64,000 nt of DNA from Candidatus Pyrohabitans jungbluthii. Its GTDB lineage: Archaea > Hydrothermarchaeota > Hydrothermarchaeia > Hydrothermarchaeales > BMS3B. The stretch covers positions 22,180 through 86,179 of the forward strand of contig MTMD02000005.1 of the NCBI GenBank assembly GCA_002010065.2, in the 5' to 3' direction. Below are positions 8,047 to 16,896 of the stretch, piece after piece (the stretch's first letter is position 1; every line of letters starts with the position of its first letter). The position numbers were made by a program, and so were the translations under genes. The notes beneath the pieces were generated by a model. It had not been told where the DNA came from and made no database searches. It saw nothing but the letters and a program-made list of their open reading frames with translations.

Positions 8047-9033
8047 ATGAAGTTGAAGCTGCTCGGAGTGTTTTTTGTGCTTTTTCTCCTCACGCTGAAC
8101 CTTGGATGCACCGCCAAGGAGGAGGCCAAAGCGCCTTCGGAGGGTGCAGCGGCACAGGAGGCACAGGCGTCTAAGGAAATGCCTAAGCTGGTCCTCGCCA
8201 CGACGACCAGCACCTACAACTCAGGCTTGCTCGAGGTGCTCAACACAGAGTTTCAGAAGAAGTACGGTGTACTTGTGGAGGTGCACGCCGTCGGCACGGG
8301 CGCAGCTATACGCATGGCGCGGGACGGTGAGGTCGACGTTGTGCTTGTGCACGCCCGCGGCAAGGAGGACAAGTTCCTTGAGGATGGCTACGGCATCAAC
8401 CGGCGCAATGTGATGTACAACGATTTTATCATTGTAGGACCCAAAAGCGACCCAGCTGGCATTCGCGGCATGAAGAGCGCAGCGGAGGCTTTCAAGAAGA
8501 TAGCCAAAGCCCAGGCGAAGTTCGTCTCCCGCGGAGACAACTCGGGCACGCATGCAAAGGAGCAGACTATCTGGAAGCTCGCCGGCATTACCCCAAGCGG
8601 CGACTGGTACGAGCAGACCGGGCAGGGAATGGGCAAGACGCTAACTATAGCCAGTGAAAAGCAGGCTTACACCCTAACCGACAGGGGCACCTTCCTCGCC
8701 TACAAGGGCAAGCTCGATTTGGAAGTGCTCGTGGAGGGCCCAGTGAAGGGCGGCGATCCCACGCTTTCGAACCCCTACGCGGTTATCGCCGTGAATCCCA
8801 AAAAGTATCCTGACCGCAACTACGAGCTGGCGATGCTGTACATAGGCTTCCTTACCTCACCAGAGGGGCAGAAGCTTATCGCTGAGTACAGGAAGAACGG
8901 AGAGCAGCTTTTCTATCCTGACGCTCTCGTGGATAGGGAGAACTACAATCAGTACCTGCCCGTGACCATTCACGGGCTATACGACGAGCAGGGTGAGCCG
9001 TACACCGGCGTTACGCTACCACCAAAGGGCTGA
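8047..9033 (+). CDS. tupA: Tungstate ABC transporter substrate-binding lipoprotein
   Basis: A 328-residue extracytoplasmic binding protein. Residues 1-20 are a lipoprotein signal ending in LNLGC with C21 as the lipidated cysteine, followed by a low-complexity Ala/Glu linker. The mature part begins LVLATTTSTYNSGLL, the TTTS oxyanion-binding motif of TupA proteins, and continues with the family segments VGTGAAIRMARDGEVDVVLVHA and FVSRGDNSGTH. It captures tungstate outside the cell for TupBC. AGGAGGTG lies 4 bp before the ATG. TupA is usually selective for tungstate, though molybdate cannot be excluded. Confidence 0.93.
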   Translation: MKLKLLGVFFVLFLLTLNLGCTAKEEAKAPSEGAAAQEAQASKEMPKLVLATTTSTYNSGLLEVLNTEFQKKYGVLVEVHAVGTGAAIRMARDGEVDVVLVHARGKEDKFLEDGYGINRRNVMYNDFIIVGPKSDPAGIRGMKSAAEAFKKIAKAQAKFVSRGDNSGTHAKEQTIWKLAGITPSGDWYEQTGQGMGKTLTIASEKQAYTLTDRGTFLAYKGKLDLEVLVEGPVKGGDPTLSNPYAVIAVNPKKYPDRNYELAMLYIGFLTSPEGQKLIAEYRKNGEQLFYPDALVDRENYNQYLPVTIHGLYDEQGEPYTGVTLPPKG

Positions 9034-9103
9034 GGCTTCTCAGCTCGCTTTCCTTTTTTCCATCAACGTTATTTTTATACTGGCTCACTGTGAGGGTGCT
9101 CTC

Positions 9104-9841
9104 ATGGAATACCTCGTAGAGGGGATTCTTCGTGCGGTAACGCTCATCCTCACCCTCGACCCCTACGTGATAAGCGTCGCCAAGGTTCAGATTATAGTCT
9201 CTACCAGCGCCGTTATACTAGCCTCTGCCACAGCAGTGCCAATTGCAGTGCTCTTCAGCTTCAGAAACTTCCCATTTAAGAACTTCCTTCTCACACTGAT
9301 AAACACAGGCATGGGTTTGCCGCCGGTAGTAGTGGGCCTGGTGGTGTTTGTGTTCTTCATGCGCCGCGGTCCCCTCGGCTTTCTGGATTTGGTTTATACC
9401 AGGGAGATAATGGTCATTGCGCAGTACCTCCTCGCTTTTCCCATAATACTCGGCGTGAGTATTGCTGCTATCAACGCCGTACCTAAGAGCATACGTGAGA
9501 CCGCCTATACCCTCGGGGCGCGGGATCGCGAAGTGGCACTGGTGGTGATTAAGGAAGCTGCCTTTGGAATAATCACAGGCATACTCGCGGGCGCTGGCAG
9601 AGTATTCGCCGAGGTGGGCGCTATTCTTACAGTTGGCGGAAACATCGCCTACGATATAGCCACGCCTGAGGGTATAATCCACGTCTCAAAGACGCGCACT
9701 CTCTCTACGGCTATCCCCCTTGAGACCAGCCAGGGAGATATAGCCGCTGCCATAGCGTTTGGGCTTATTCTTTTAACCATAACCTTCATCCTCAACCTTC
9801 TGGTGAGCTTCCTGCGCAGGAGGGCGAGTATTGAGGCGTAG
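9104..9841 (+). CDS. tupB: Tungstate ABC transporter permease
   Basis: A membrane permease of about 245 residues with five to six hydrophobic segments. The cytoplasmic loop RETAYTLGARDREVALVVIKEA followed by AGRVFAEVGA is the EAA-type signature that contacts the ATPase. The ATG at 9104 is chosen because GAGGGTG lies 5-11 bp upstream; an in-frame ATG at 8993 would sit inside tupA. It lies 70 bp after tupA and overlaps tupC by 11 bp, so the three genes form one operon. It moves tungstate across the membrane with TupA and TupC. Confidence 0.92.
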   Translation: MEYLVEGILRAVTLILTLDPYVISVAKVQIIVSTSAVILASATAVPIAVLFSFRNFPFKNFLLTLINTGMGLPPVVVGLVVFVFFMRRGPLGFLDLVYTREIMVIAQYLLAFPIILGVSIAAINAVPKSIRETAYTLGARDREVALVVIKEAAFGIITGILAGAGRVFAEVGAILTVGGNIAYDIATPEGIIHVSKTRTLSTAIPLETSQGDIAAAIAFGLILLTITFILNLLVSFLRRRASIEA

Positions 9842-10928
9842 CATTGTGCGCCTGGAAAACATAAGTAAGCACTTCTCTGGCAGAGAAGTGCTGAGCAGGA
9901 TAAACCTTGAGATAAGGGAGGGGGAGCTTCTAACCCTACTCGGACCAAGCGGCGCAGGCAAGACGACACTCATGCGCATTATCAACCTCTTCACCAAGCC
10001 AAGCGAGGGGAAGCTCTACTTCCGCGACAGGGAGGTAACCCGCCTGAGTGGCGACGCCCTGCTTGAGGTAAGGCGCAGCATGGTGATGGTATTTCAGAAG
10101 CCGGTGATGTTCTCGGGCAGCGTGTTTGACAATGTCGCCTATGGGTTGAGAATAAGGGGCTATTCCAGGGCAGAGATTGAGCGCAGGGTTAAAGAGGCGC
10201 TTCGCCTTGTTGGTCTGGAAGGTTACGAGGAGCGCAACGCCCGTACATTGTCTGGGGGCGAAGCCCAGCGCGTAGCCTTTGCTCGTGCAGTTGTGATTCA
10301 ACCTGAGCTTCTTTTGCTGGACGAGCCCACCACCAGCTTGGACCCGATAAGCGAAGCCAGGGTGCACAGCATAATAAGGAAGATAAAGGAGCTTGGGATA
10401 AGTGTGGTGCTCACCACGCACAAGCAGCATGAGGCTATCGCTTTGGGTGACCGTGTGGCGGTGCTCAAAGATGGCAAGCTCCAGCAGGTGGGCACCCCCC
10501 AAGAGGTTATATACACACCAAAAACACGCTTCGTCGCAGAATTTACGGGCATGGTGAACATCTACGATGGTGTTGTTGAGGAAGTGGGCAGCACCCACTG
10601 CACCGTCAGGGTGGGCGAGGTTGCTCTGATGATGCACGCCTTTGAGGCTTCTCGCGGGGAGCGCATCTGCATAGGCATACGCCCCGAGGAGGTTATGCTT
10701 CTTCGCACCGACGTGCCCCTGAACCCAAGACACAAAAACGTCCTTACCGGTGTGGTAAGCGAGATTTCACCTCAGGGCAGCGCCATGCTGAGACTGCGCA
10801 TTGCCAGCGGAGGCTTTGAGGTGAGCGCCGACGTGCCCAGGCACGTGGCTGAGAAGATGAGCATCCGCAAGGGCGGCGAGGTGCTCTTCTCTCTTAAAAC
10901 CTCCTGTTTGCGCAGGCTTGAGGAGTAG
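9831..10928 (+). CDS. tupC: Tungstate ABC transporter ATP-binding protein
   Basis: A 365-residue ABC ATPase. Walker A is GPSGAGKTT (near residue 44), the signature is LSGGEAQRVAFARA, and Walker B is LLLLDEPTTSLD. Residues ~235-365 form an extra C-terminal TOBE/MOP-like domain of the type that binds oxyanions and can regulate transport. The start is a TTG at 9831 overlapping the tupB stop region; a GTG at 9846 is an alternative. It powers uptake through TupB. Confidence 0.92.
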   Translation: MRRSIVRLENISKHFSGREVLSRINLEIREGELLTLLGPSGAGKTTLMRIINLFTKPSEGKLYFRDREVTRLSGDALLEVRRSMVMVFQKPVMFSGSVFDNVAYGLRIRGYSRAEIERRVKEALRLVGLEGYEERNARTLSGGEAQRVAFARAVVIQPELLLLDEPTTSLDPISEARVHSIIRKIKELGISVVLTTHKQHEAIALGDRVAVLKDGKLQQVGTPQEVIYTPKTRFVAEFTGMVNIYDGVVEEVGSTHCTVRVGEVALMMHAFEASRGERICIGIRPEEVMLLRTDVPLNPRHKNVLTGVVSEISPQGSAMLRLRIASGGFEVSADVPRHVAEKMSIRKGGEVLFSLKTSCLRRLEE

Positions 10929-10998
10929 CTATATTAGTTTTAGGTCAGAATCAGTTAGCAGCATTGCTCCTCCTTCTAATGGAGTAAAATGGTAATGG

Positions 10999-11075
10999 TT
11001 CACGGATATACGAAGCTCTGAGCGCAGCGAAGGGTTTTGGGTGAGCAATAGCCAACCGCATAGTTGCTGTTAGGT
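10999..11075. repeat. Degenerate ~75-bp element, copy A (attC-like?)
   Basis: This segment is related to 12992-13075. Shared blocks in order are GGATAT, GAAG, TTTTGG, TGAG, ATAGC, AACC, CATA and CTGTT, with only 1-2 bp length differences. It lies at the 3' end of the leftward DUF2075 gene, and its terminal GTTAGGT (11069-11075) overlaps that gene's stop codon. In gene direction it begins ACCTAAC, which fits the integron core RYYYAAC. The opposite end has no matching core site. Confidence 0.55.
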
Positions 11076-12968
11076 GACGTAATCATTATATATCTTATTT
11101 AATAATTCAGCCGTTTCTTTATCTTCACAGATAATGTAAGTACCTTTTATTCCTCTTGTCAAAAATATCCTATATCTATTCTTTAAAAGAAACAGCGCTT
11201 TTTCTTTTGCTTCTTTGTTTCCATTTTTCGCCTGAGAGAATAAATCTTTTAAACTTGGCTTTCCAATATTATCTTCACAATTGTCTCCGACTTCCCATTT
11301 GTTGTTTCTAATAACATAATCTCTGCCCCAAATTATGCCAGCATAATCAGTTTCAAAGCCTTGGCATCCGTAAATCGAGGCACATTTGTCAAGTTTGTTG
11401 GATTCCCCTCGTACCCAAAAAGGAACATAGTCCCTTTTAGGATCCATCAACCAATAAATTTTTTTGTTAAAATTTTTATAGATGTTTAAACCGGAGTAAA
11501 GTGGGTATCCTATTCTTAAATTTTTTATTGAAGAATGATTTTGAAAATCTCCTGGCGATTCTGTAAATGCTGCGATTAATGCAACTTTATTGTTTATTGC
11601 TTTGCTTTTCAGTGCATTATACATTTCATCAAAATCTGTAAATACCCTAAAATCATAGTTTTTCTTCCATGGGTCCACTAAGTCTTTGTTAATATTCACG
11701 GGACCAGTGATTAATTTTTCTACAAAAGCATGATAAGTCTCGCCGCCCTGAACCCTGTAAAATCCTTTCAGATACCTTTCTTTTACATACTTCCCTTGTT
11801 TTTGTGCTTCGTATTTAAAGTTTTCCGTAGTTCCTTCTTCTTCAGCATTAAGAATTTGTCCTTCATCGTAGAAAAAGACTGTAATTCTTCCTCTTTGAAC
11901 AGCATAGGTAATGTTTCTTTTGGTCATTCTTTGTGCCTCGTCATAAATTACAAGATCAAAGCTTCCATTAAAATTTTGTTCTGCAACTCCTCTAAATCTA
12001 GCTCTGGGTCCTACTGAATAAAATTTAATTGGGTTTGATAAGCCTCTTTGTATAGAATCAAAAATCTCTCTTATAGAGTTTATCAATCTATTATTGCGAT
12101 AAGCTAAAATTGTTTGATATTTTAAAGAAAGAGCGGAAAGCATAAGATGAATAGCAACTAAAGTTTTCCCGGAACCTGGAGCTCCTTGTACCAAATAAAT
12201 AATATCTTTTTTACCATTTCTTAAGTCTGCAATTATCTCTTCTATGAGCTTTAATTGTTCCTCCGATAATCCCCATCCATTTTGTGCTAAAGTTTCATAG
12301 CTTCTTTGTTTTATTTCCTCAAAGTGGTTTTTTATTGAATCAAAAAGTTGTTTGTTCTGAATATAAGTGCCATTTAAAAATTTTTCAATTGTCTTATTAT
12401 CCAGTGATGTTTTTAAACAACCTATTATAAATCGTTGGAATTGAACAGTATCATTTTTAAAGAAAACATTACCATTAAAGTTGATATTAATATTGTTTTT
12501 ATCAGCATTGTAAAATAATACACATCCTGAAAAGTTAAAATTTTTAGATTCTGAATGAGAAAATCTCAATTTACCTATGTAATTTTCCAACTGATATTCA
12601 GGATGACTTGAAATTCCTATATTACTCCGAACCAAAAAGTCTGTTACCTTATTAGCAAATGTCCATCCTTTCAACTCCGCAACAATAACCGCGGGATTAC
12701 CATTACTATTAGCACCAAATATCAATAAATCAATACGTTCATTACTAAAAGGCAAACGATATTCAAAGGTTACATCAAAATCAAGTAAGTTTTGATTGTT
12801 AAACACTTGTTTGAGGTATGCAATTGAAGATTTCCAAGCATTAATTTGTTGTATATCGGCATCCTCTCCATAAACATTCCAAAATCCATTTTTAAATGTA
12901 CTCAACAAGTCATCATCATTTTTTTGTATAAAATCTCTTATTTTACCAACATATATTTGATTTTTCAT
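11070..12968 (-). CDS. PD-(D/E)XK nuclease-DUF2075 helicase fusion (defence)
   Basis: A 632-residue protein. The N-terminal ~200 residues carry a PD-(D/E)XK nuclease pattern: E69, D80 (RIDLLIFG) and E98-x-K100 (VIVAELKGW). Residues ~255-632 form a DUF2075/Schlafen-like superfamily 1 ATPase with Walker A QGAPGSGKTLVAIHL, Walker B DLVIYDEAQRM and a late FLTRGIKGTYI motif. It is distinctly AT-rich compared with flanking genes, indicating transfer. It lies downstream of an OLD-family nuclease on the same strand, and the pair resembles the nuclease-plus-helicase logic of Gabija, although this helicase is not the UvrD type of GajB. Defence is inferred from context. Confidence 0.8.
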   Translation of the reverse strand: MKNQIYVGKIRDFIQKNDDDLLSTFKNGFWNVYGEDADIQQINAWKSSIAYLKQVFNNQNLLDFDVTFEYRLPFSNERIDLLIFGANSNGNPAVIVAELKGWTFANKVTDFLVRSNIGISSHPEYQLENYIGKLRFSHSESKNFNFSGCVLFYNADKNNININFNGNVFFKNDTVQFQRFIIGCLKTSLDNKTIEKFLNGTYIQNKQLFDSIKNHFEEIKQRSYETLAQNGWGLSEEQLKLIEEIIADLRNGKKDIIYLVQGAPGSGKTLVAIHLMLSALSLKYQTILAYRNNRLINSIREIFDSIQRGLSNPIKFYSVGPRARFRGVAEQNFNGSFDLVIYDEAQRMTKRNITYAVQRGRITVFFYDEGQILNAEEEGTTENFKYEAQKQGKYVKERYLKGFYRVQGGETYHAFVEKLITGPVNINKDLVDPWKKNYDFRVFTDFDEMYNALKSKAINNKVALIAAFTESPGDFQNHSSIKNLRIGYPLYSGLNIYKNFNKKIYWLMDPKRDYVPFWVRGESNKLDKCASIYGCQGFETDYAGIIWGRDYVIRNNKWEVGDNCEDNIGKPSLKDLFSQAKNGNKEAKEKALFLLKNRYRIFLTRGIKGTYIICEDKETAELLNKIYNDYVT

Positions 12969-12991
12969 TTCCTATTCCCCCAGATTATGTT

Positions 12992-13075
12992 GCCTAACAT
13001 TCCGGGGATATGTGAAGTTCGCCCGATAGGGCAAATTTTGGTGAGTGATAGCGAACCACATACTCACTGTTGTCC
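12992..13075. repeat. Degenerate ~75-bp element, copy B (attC-like?)
   Basis: It lies between the two defence genes, beginning GCCTAAC (12992-12998) and ending near GTTGTCC (13069-13075). It contains several inverted repeats: GTTCGC/GCGAAC nested inside ATGTG/CACAT with an unpaired AA on one side, GCCC-GATA-GGGC, and GTGAGT/ACTCAC. Unpaired bases on one arm of an imperfect palindrome recall integron attC sites. Related to 10999-11075. Confidence 0.55.
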
Positions 13076-13140
13076 GAGTGCGTTGACACCGAAGCGAAGC
13101 GGAGAGTTCGGCTCGATGGTGATATGTCTATCAATCTACA

Positions 13141-14820
13141 TCATTTTAACTCTTCCTGTAGTGGAAAAACATTTTGGTCTTCAATAAAATCTTGCTTTAT
13201 CTCATTTATAAATTCTGGAATGTAATCGGGGAACTCATCAATAATCTTCTTAACAATATATCTATGTTTTTGAGCTTTTCTCAAACCCAACTCTTCAGAT
13301 TCTCTTTTAAACTCCTCATATCTATTATTAAGCCCGTTACTTTGGCAGTATTTCTCGAAATCCATTTTTGTTGCTGTCTCAAAGTTATTGTTAAATATTA
13401 ACAATTTCTGCCCAAATCTGCCGTTTATGAGCTTAAATACTTTGCTATCTTCGATTTTTTCAATATTGTCAACTGAAATATCAAAACATTCTGCAATAGT
13501 TTCATTGTTTCTTTTATTTGAAGATTTATCTATATCATTATCAAAAACAACTAACATTGGAATATTAAATTTGTAGAACAATCTCCAATATTTTGGTATC
13601 TGAGGCTTCCCTACAACCCCTATGACAGATATGCCTCTTTTATTTATATCAATCCCTGCTTTAGTTAATAAAAGAGGAAAGCATAATTCTTCTGTATCTC
13701 CTTCAACTAATATAATTTTCTTTGCAAAAAATGCTTCTTTTAACCTTTCGTTGGATGTAAGAGCATAAAAGTCGGTGATGTTTTCTACTGTAGATTTCCC
13801 TGCGGCACCAGTTTCATTTGAAAATTTGACTAAATCATTTTTAGAAACTTGTATTATCTTTGTACCTTTTTCTTTTGTTTTGTAAACAAGAGCTATATTT
13901 TCAAAATGCTCTGTTTCAATAAATGTTGATGAATGGGTCGTAATCATTATTTGTATATTTGAATTTCTAACTATTTCTTTGAAAATTTTAAGCAAGTGTC
14001 TTCTTGCTTGTGGATGCATATAAATTTCAGGTTCTTCAATGATCAACAAACCTTGAGCTTCATTTTTAAAATTTTTGGCATAAGCTCTCAATAGAGAGAG
14101 AATAATAAGGTTTCTGCTACCTTCACCTAATTCTTCAATATCAATATCGTAATCATCACCCAAGATTTTATCATTTGTAAGGATGTTAATGGTTTTGAAG
14201 TAATTTAATGGAGAAAACGGCTTGAAATCAACTTTTAATTTATATGATGAATCTGCTTGCATTTCCTCAAATAATACGCAGAAATCTTCTTTAAATTGTT
14301 TAAATTCGTCAATTTTTTCTAGAATTTCCATAACTTCGTTAAATTTACTTTCTAATTCTTCTGTTAAATTTCTTTTTCTAACGAGTTTATTAAATGAGTG
14401 CGCAATTTTCCCCATCAAAGCCCATTTATTAAATGAAAGTGTTTGAGGAATACCTCTTTCAGCTGAAAGATAATTACAAGGGAAGTCTTCTTTTATATTG
14501 CTCTGATTTGACCTAATTGGATTTCCATTTTCATCAAAGTATTTAGGCCAGCCTTTTTGGCTGTTAAATTCAACTCTTCTGCCATTATCAAACTTAATGG
14601 TTATTTCAATTGGATTGTTAGTATTCCTCATATAAAAATCTATTGAATCAATATTTTTACCCCACCATCCTTCTCCTAAAATATTATTAATAGCTCTAAC
14701 TATATTCGATTTACCAGCATTATTAGCTCCAACTAAAACCATCAGTCCGCTCTCGGGAAACCAGAATTCTAAATCTTTAATTGAACGAAAGTTTTTTATA
14801 TGAACTTTTTTAATTTTCAT
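13141..14820 (-). CDS. OLD-family ATPase-TOPRIM nuclease (defence)
   Basis: A 559-residue protein with an N-terminal ABC/SMC-type ATPase (Walker A GANNAGKS at residues 31-38; signature LGEGSRNLIILSLLRA; Walker B GLLIIEEPEIYMHPQ) and a C-terminal TOPRIM nuclease (IILVEGDTEE near residue 370, then VVFDNDIDKSS with the DxD acids). This is the OLD architecture, shared with GajA of Gabija. AT-rich like its partner. Its ATG overlaps the end of an hsdS remnant by 11 bp, so it once followed or replaced part of a type I restriction locus. Likely a DNA-targeting antiviral nuclease. Confidence 0.88.
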   Translation of the reverse strand: MKIKKVHIKNFRSIKDLEFWFPESGLMVLVGANNAGKSNIVRAINNILGEGWWGKNIDSIDFYMRNTNNPIEITIKFDNGRRVEFNSQKGWPKYFDENGNPIRSNQSNIKEDFPCNYLSAERGIPQTLSFNKWALMGKIAHSFNKLVRKRNLTEELESKFNEVMEILEKIDEFKQFKEDFCVLFEEMQADSSYKLKVDFKPFSPLNYFKTINILTNDKILGDDYDIDIEELGEGSRNLIILSLLRAYAKNFKNEAQGLLIIEEPEIYMHPQARRHLLKIFKEIVRNSNIQIMITTHSSTFIETEHFENIALVYKTKEKGTKIIQVSKNDLVKFSNETGAAGKSTVENITDFYALTSNERLKEAFFAKKIILVEGDTEELCFPLLLTKAGIDINKRGISVIGVVGKPQIPKYWRLFYKFNIPMLVVFDNDIDKSSNKRNNETIAECFDISVDNIEKIEDSKVFKLINGRFGQKLLIFNNNFETATKMDFEKYCQSNGLNNRYEEFKRESEELGLRKAQKHRYIVKKIIDEFPDYIPEFINEIKQDFIEDQNVFPLQEELK

Positions 14821-15065
14821 GGCTAAACCCCCCGTTCAGGATGATTTTCTTCATCTCTTCAAGTTGAGTTATTTGGTTCTGGATTTTCTCATTTAGGGTT
14901 TTGATTTTTTCATAAACACCGTCAAGGTAATTTGCTATTTCTTTTTGCTTTTCAAGGTTTATTTGGTTGTTGTGGAAGGGGGATTTTTACTAATAAAAGC
15001 TTTTTATTGGATATTCCAATCTGCCCGATCCATTTTGTAGCTTCCTTCCTACCACCTCCCGACAT
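14810..15065 (-). pseudogene. Remnant of a type I restriction specificity subunit (hsdS)
   Basis: On the minus strand, from ATG 15065, the translation reads GGGRKEATKWIGQIG, then LLLVKIPLP, and hits a stop near the frameshift at ~14960. A different frame continues with EKQKEIANYLDGVYEKIK, NEKIQNQITQLEEMKK and ILNGGF, ending at TAA 14812-14810. This is the conserved-region and C-terminal helix pattern of HsdS. The front of the gene is missing and the frame is broken, so it is dead. No hsdM or hsdR is in the window. Confidence 0.7.
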
Positions 15066-15115
15066 CCGAATTTAATGACTTTTGATATCACTTAAATCTT
15101 TCGCAGTGGTTTGGG

Positions 15116-15952
15116 TCAAAAGCCGCCGAATAGACTGTAAACCTCAGCCAAAAGCCACACCAGCAGCGCCGCGAAGAATACTGCGGGAAGCGCCGGGTAG
15201 GCTTTTTTAGCACTCTTCAGTGTGAAGCGCAGGAAGACGAGCATGGCTATGGCAGCTGAGAAGATAGCGGCGATTCCCCAGGCTAAGCCAAGCTCTGCGT
15301 AGCTCGCCGCAGCCACGGAGGAGGCGAAGAGCAGGTCGCCGAAGCCCAGAACAAGGCGATTTTCATCAGCAACGCCCACATCCACCCCGAAGGGTACGCC
15401 CGCTTTTTCTAACTGAGACGCAAGCTTGGGTATGGCTTGCTTTCTTAGTACATAGTAGTAGTCCAGCATGGCAAGCAGAGCCAAGCCGAGCACAAGCGCC
15501 CCGAGGCTGAGGTAGCTTGCCAGCGTGGCACCCGCTACGCCAGAGAAGCAAACGAGCTGCAGATTTCTCATCCACGGTTTAAGCTTTTTGGGAGCGGCAA
15601 AGGGCAGGAGCAGGGCTACAAGCAACACCAACAGGAAGAGAAGGCTCGGCGCAGGAAGTAGCGCCTCAAGCATTGAGAGCAGTATGAGGATTATTAGAGC
15701 GTAGCTGAAGTAGGCTGAGGCGAGAACCGCAAACTTGACCATTTTCAAGAATGCGCGAGAGCGGAAGAGGATGAGGTAGAGGTTAAGCGCAAGGATGAAG
15801 AGCACAGGCATGGCAAGAGCATAGCCGAAGCCAGCATTCGCCTGCGTCTCCGCCTCGCCCACGCTGGGAGTGAGGAGGAGCTCATGCTGGTACAGCAGCG
15901 CTGCAGCGCCGGAGAGAAGGAGGAAGAATATTATGAGCGCTTCGCTTCTCAT
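15116..15952 (-). CDS. Presenilin/signal-peptide-peptidase-like intramembrane protease
   Basis: A 278-residue protein with about nine hydrophobic segments. It carries the marks of archaeal GxGD aspartyl proteases: D164 in the membrane segment AMLDYYYV (usually YD), LGFGD with D206 (GxGD), and a PAL motif at residues 253-255 near the C-terminus. These enzymes cut other membrane proteins, such as leftover signal peptides, within the bilayer. It overlaps dapF by 4 bp (ATGA) and is translated with it; the pairing has no obvious metabolic meaning. First position of the YD motif is L instead of Y. Confidence 0.85.
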   Translation of the reverse strand: MRSEALIIFFLLLSGAAALLYQHELLLTPSVGEAETQANAGFGYALAMPVLFILALNLYLILFRSRAFLKMVKFAVLASAYFSYALIILILLSMLEALLPAPSLLFLLVLLVALLLPFAAPKKLKPWMRNLQLVCFSGVAGATLASYLSLGALVLGLALLAMLDYYYVLRKQAIPKLASQLEKAGVPFGVDVGVADENRLVLGFGDLLFASSVAAASYAELGLAWGIAAIFSAAIAMLVFLRFTLKSAKKAYPALPAVFFAALLVWLLAEVYSLFGGF

Positions 15953-16815
15953 TCTTCGAATATCTCCTCGGTCTCACCCCTAAAGACGCGCTTCGCGGGG
16001 CCACGCATTCGCAGGTTGACCACCTCTCCGTCTTCCACCTCGACTTCAACGTAGAGCGTGCCACCGCGGGCGCGTATCTCTATTGGCTTCTCCGGCGAAG
16101 CCTCGCCCAGGAGCACTGCGATGGCGCCGCATGCGGTTATACCCGTGCCGCACGCTAAGGTCTCGCCCTCCACGCCGCGCTCATAGGTGCGCACCGCGAA
16201 GAGGTTCTCTCCCAGCTTCTCCACGAAGTTGACGTTCGTGCCCTGAGGGAAAGCCTCATGGAAGCGCAGCGCCCTGCCTAAGCGGAGAACGTCTACATTG
16301 GCAAGGTCGTGCACAAATACAACGGCGTGAGGCACGCCAGTGTTTACAGCGCTCACCTCAAGCTCCTCTCCGGCTACGCGTAGCTTCTGCTTTATAAACC
16401 TCCCTTCCCCCAGCGCAGGTATCTCTTTTCGCAAAAATCGCGGCAAGCCCATCTCAACCCGCACTTCCTTGGCGATGCCGTCGCTGGGGTAAACCTCGAC
16501 ATTGAGCACTCCTGCGAGGGTCTCTATGCGCATCTTCTCCCGCTTAACTATTCCAAAGTCGTAGAGATGCTTTGCAAAGCAGCGCATGCCATTGCCGCAC
16601 ATCTCAGCCTCGCTGCCGTCGCTGTTGAAGTATCTGAAGCGCGCGTCTGCTTTATCGGAGCGCTCCACAAGCAGCAACCCATCGCCGCCCACGCCGAAGT
16701 GACGGTGGCACAGCTTCCTCGCCAGCTCAGGCTTTGTCTTTTCTTCGATCTCGCCACGCAGGTTCTCCACTAGAACAAAGTCGTTGCCCGCGCCGTGATA
16801 CTTGTAGAATTTCAT
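15949..16815 (-). CDS. dapF: Diaminopimelate epimerase
   Basis: A 288-residue cytosolic enzyme that interconverts LL- and meso-diaminopimelate in lysine synthesis. Both catalytic cysteine motifs are present: GNGMRC near residue 77 and LACGTGITACG near residue 223. The N-terminus FYKYHGAGNDFVLV is standard. It is followed, with a 4-bp overlap, by the presenilin-like protease. No other lysine genes are nearby. Confidence 0.95.
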   Translation of the reverse strand: MKFYKYHGAGNDFVLVENLRGEIEEKTKPELARKLCHRHFGVGGDGLLLVERSDKADARFRYFNSDGSEAEMCGNGMRCFAKHLYDFGIVKREKMRIETLAGVLNVEVYPSDGIAKEVRVEMGLPRFLRKEIPALGEGRFIKQKLRVAGEELEVSAVNTGVPHAVVFVHDLANVDVLRLGRALRFHEAFPQGTNVNFVEKLGENLFAVRTYERGVEGETLACGTGITACGAIAVLLGEASPEKPIEIRARGGTLYVEVEVEDGEVVNLRMRGPAKRVFRGETEEIFEE

Positions 16816-16896
16816 GGCCTTGCCTCCAGTTTACTGTGTATGGTTATTGTTATGGCTAAAATTATATTTATAGCATCCTCTCATTAATGTAATATA

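Noticed and set aside
8993..9103. Upstream start for tupB inside tupA
   Set aside because: The upstream residues have no permease character, and ATG 9104 has a good ribosome site.
10999..13075. CRISPR array
   Set aside because: Only two degenerate copies about 2 kb apart with genes between; no regular spacers.
11070..14820. Classical Gabija (gajAB)
   Set aside because: The second gene is DUF2075-type with a PD-(D/E)XK domain, not the UvrD-like helicase of GajB.
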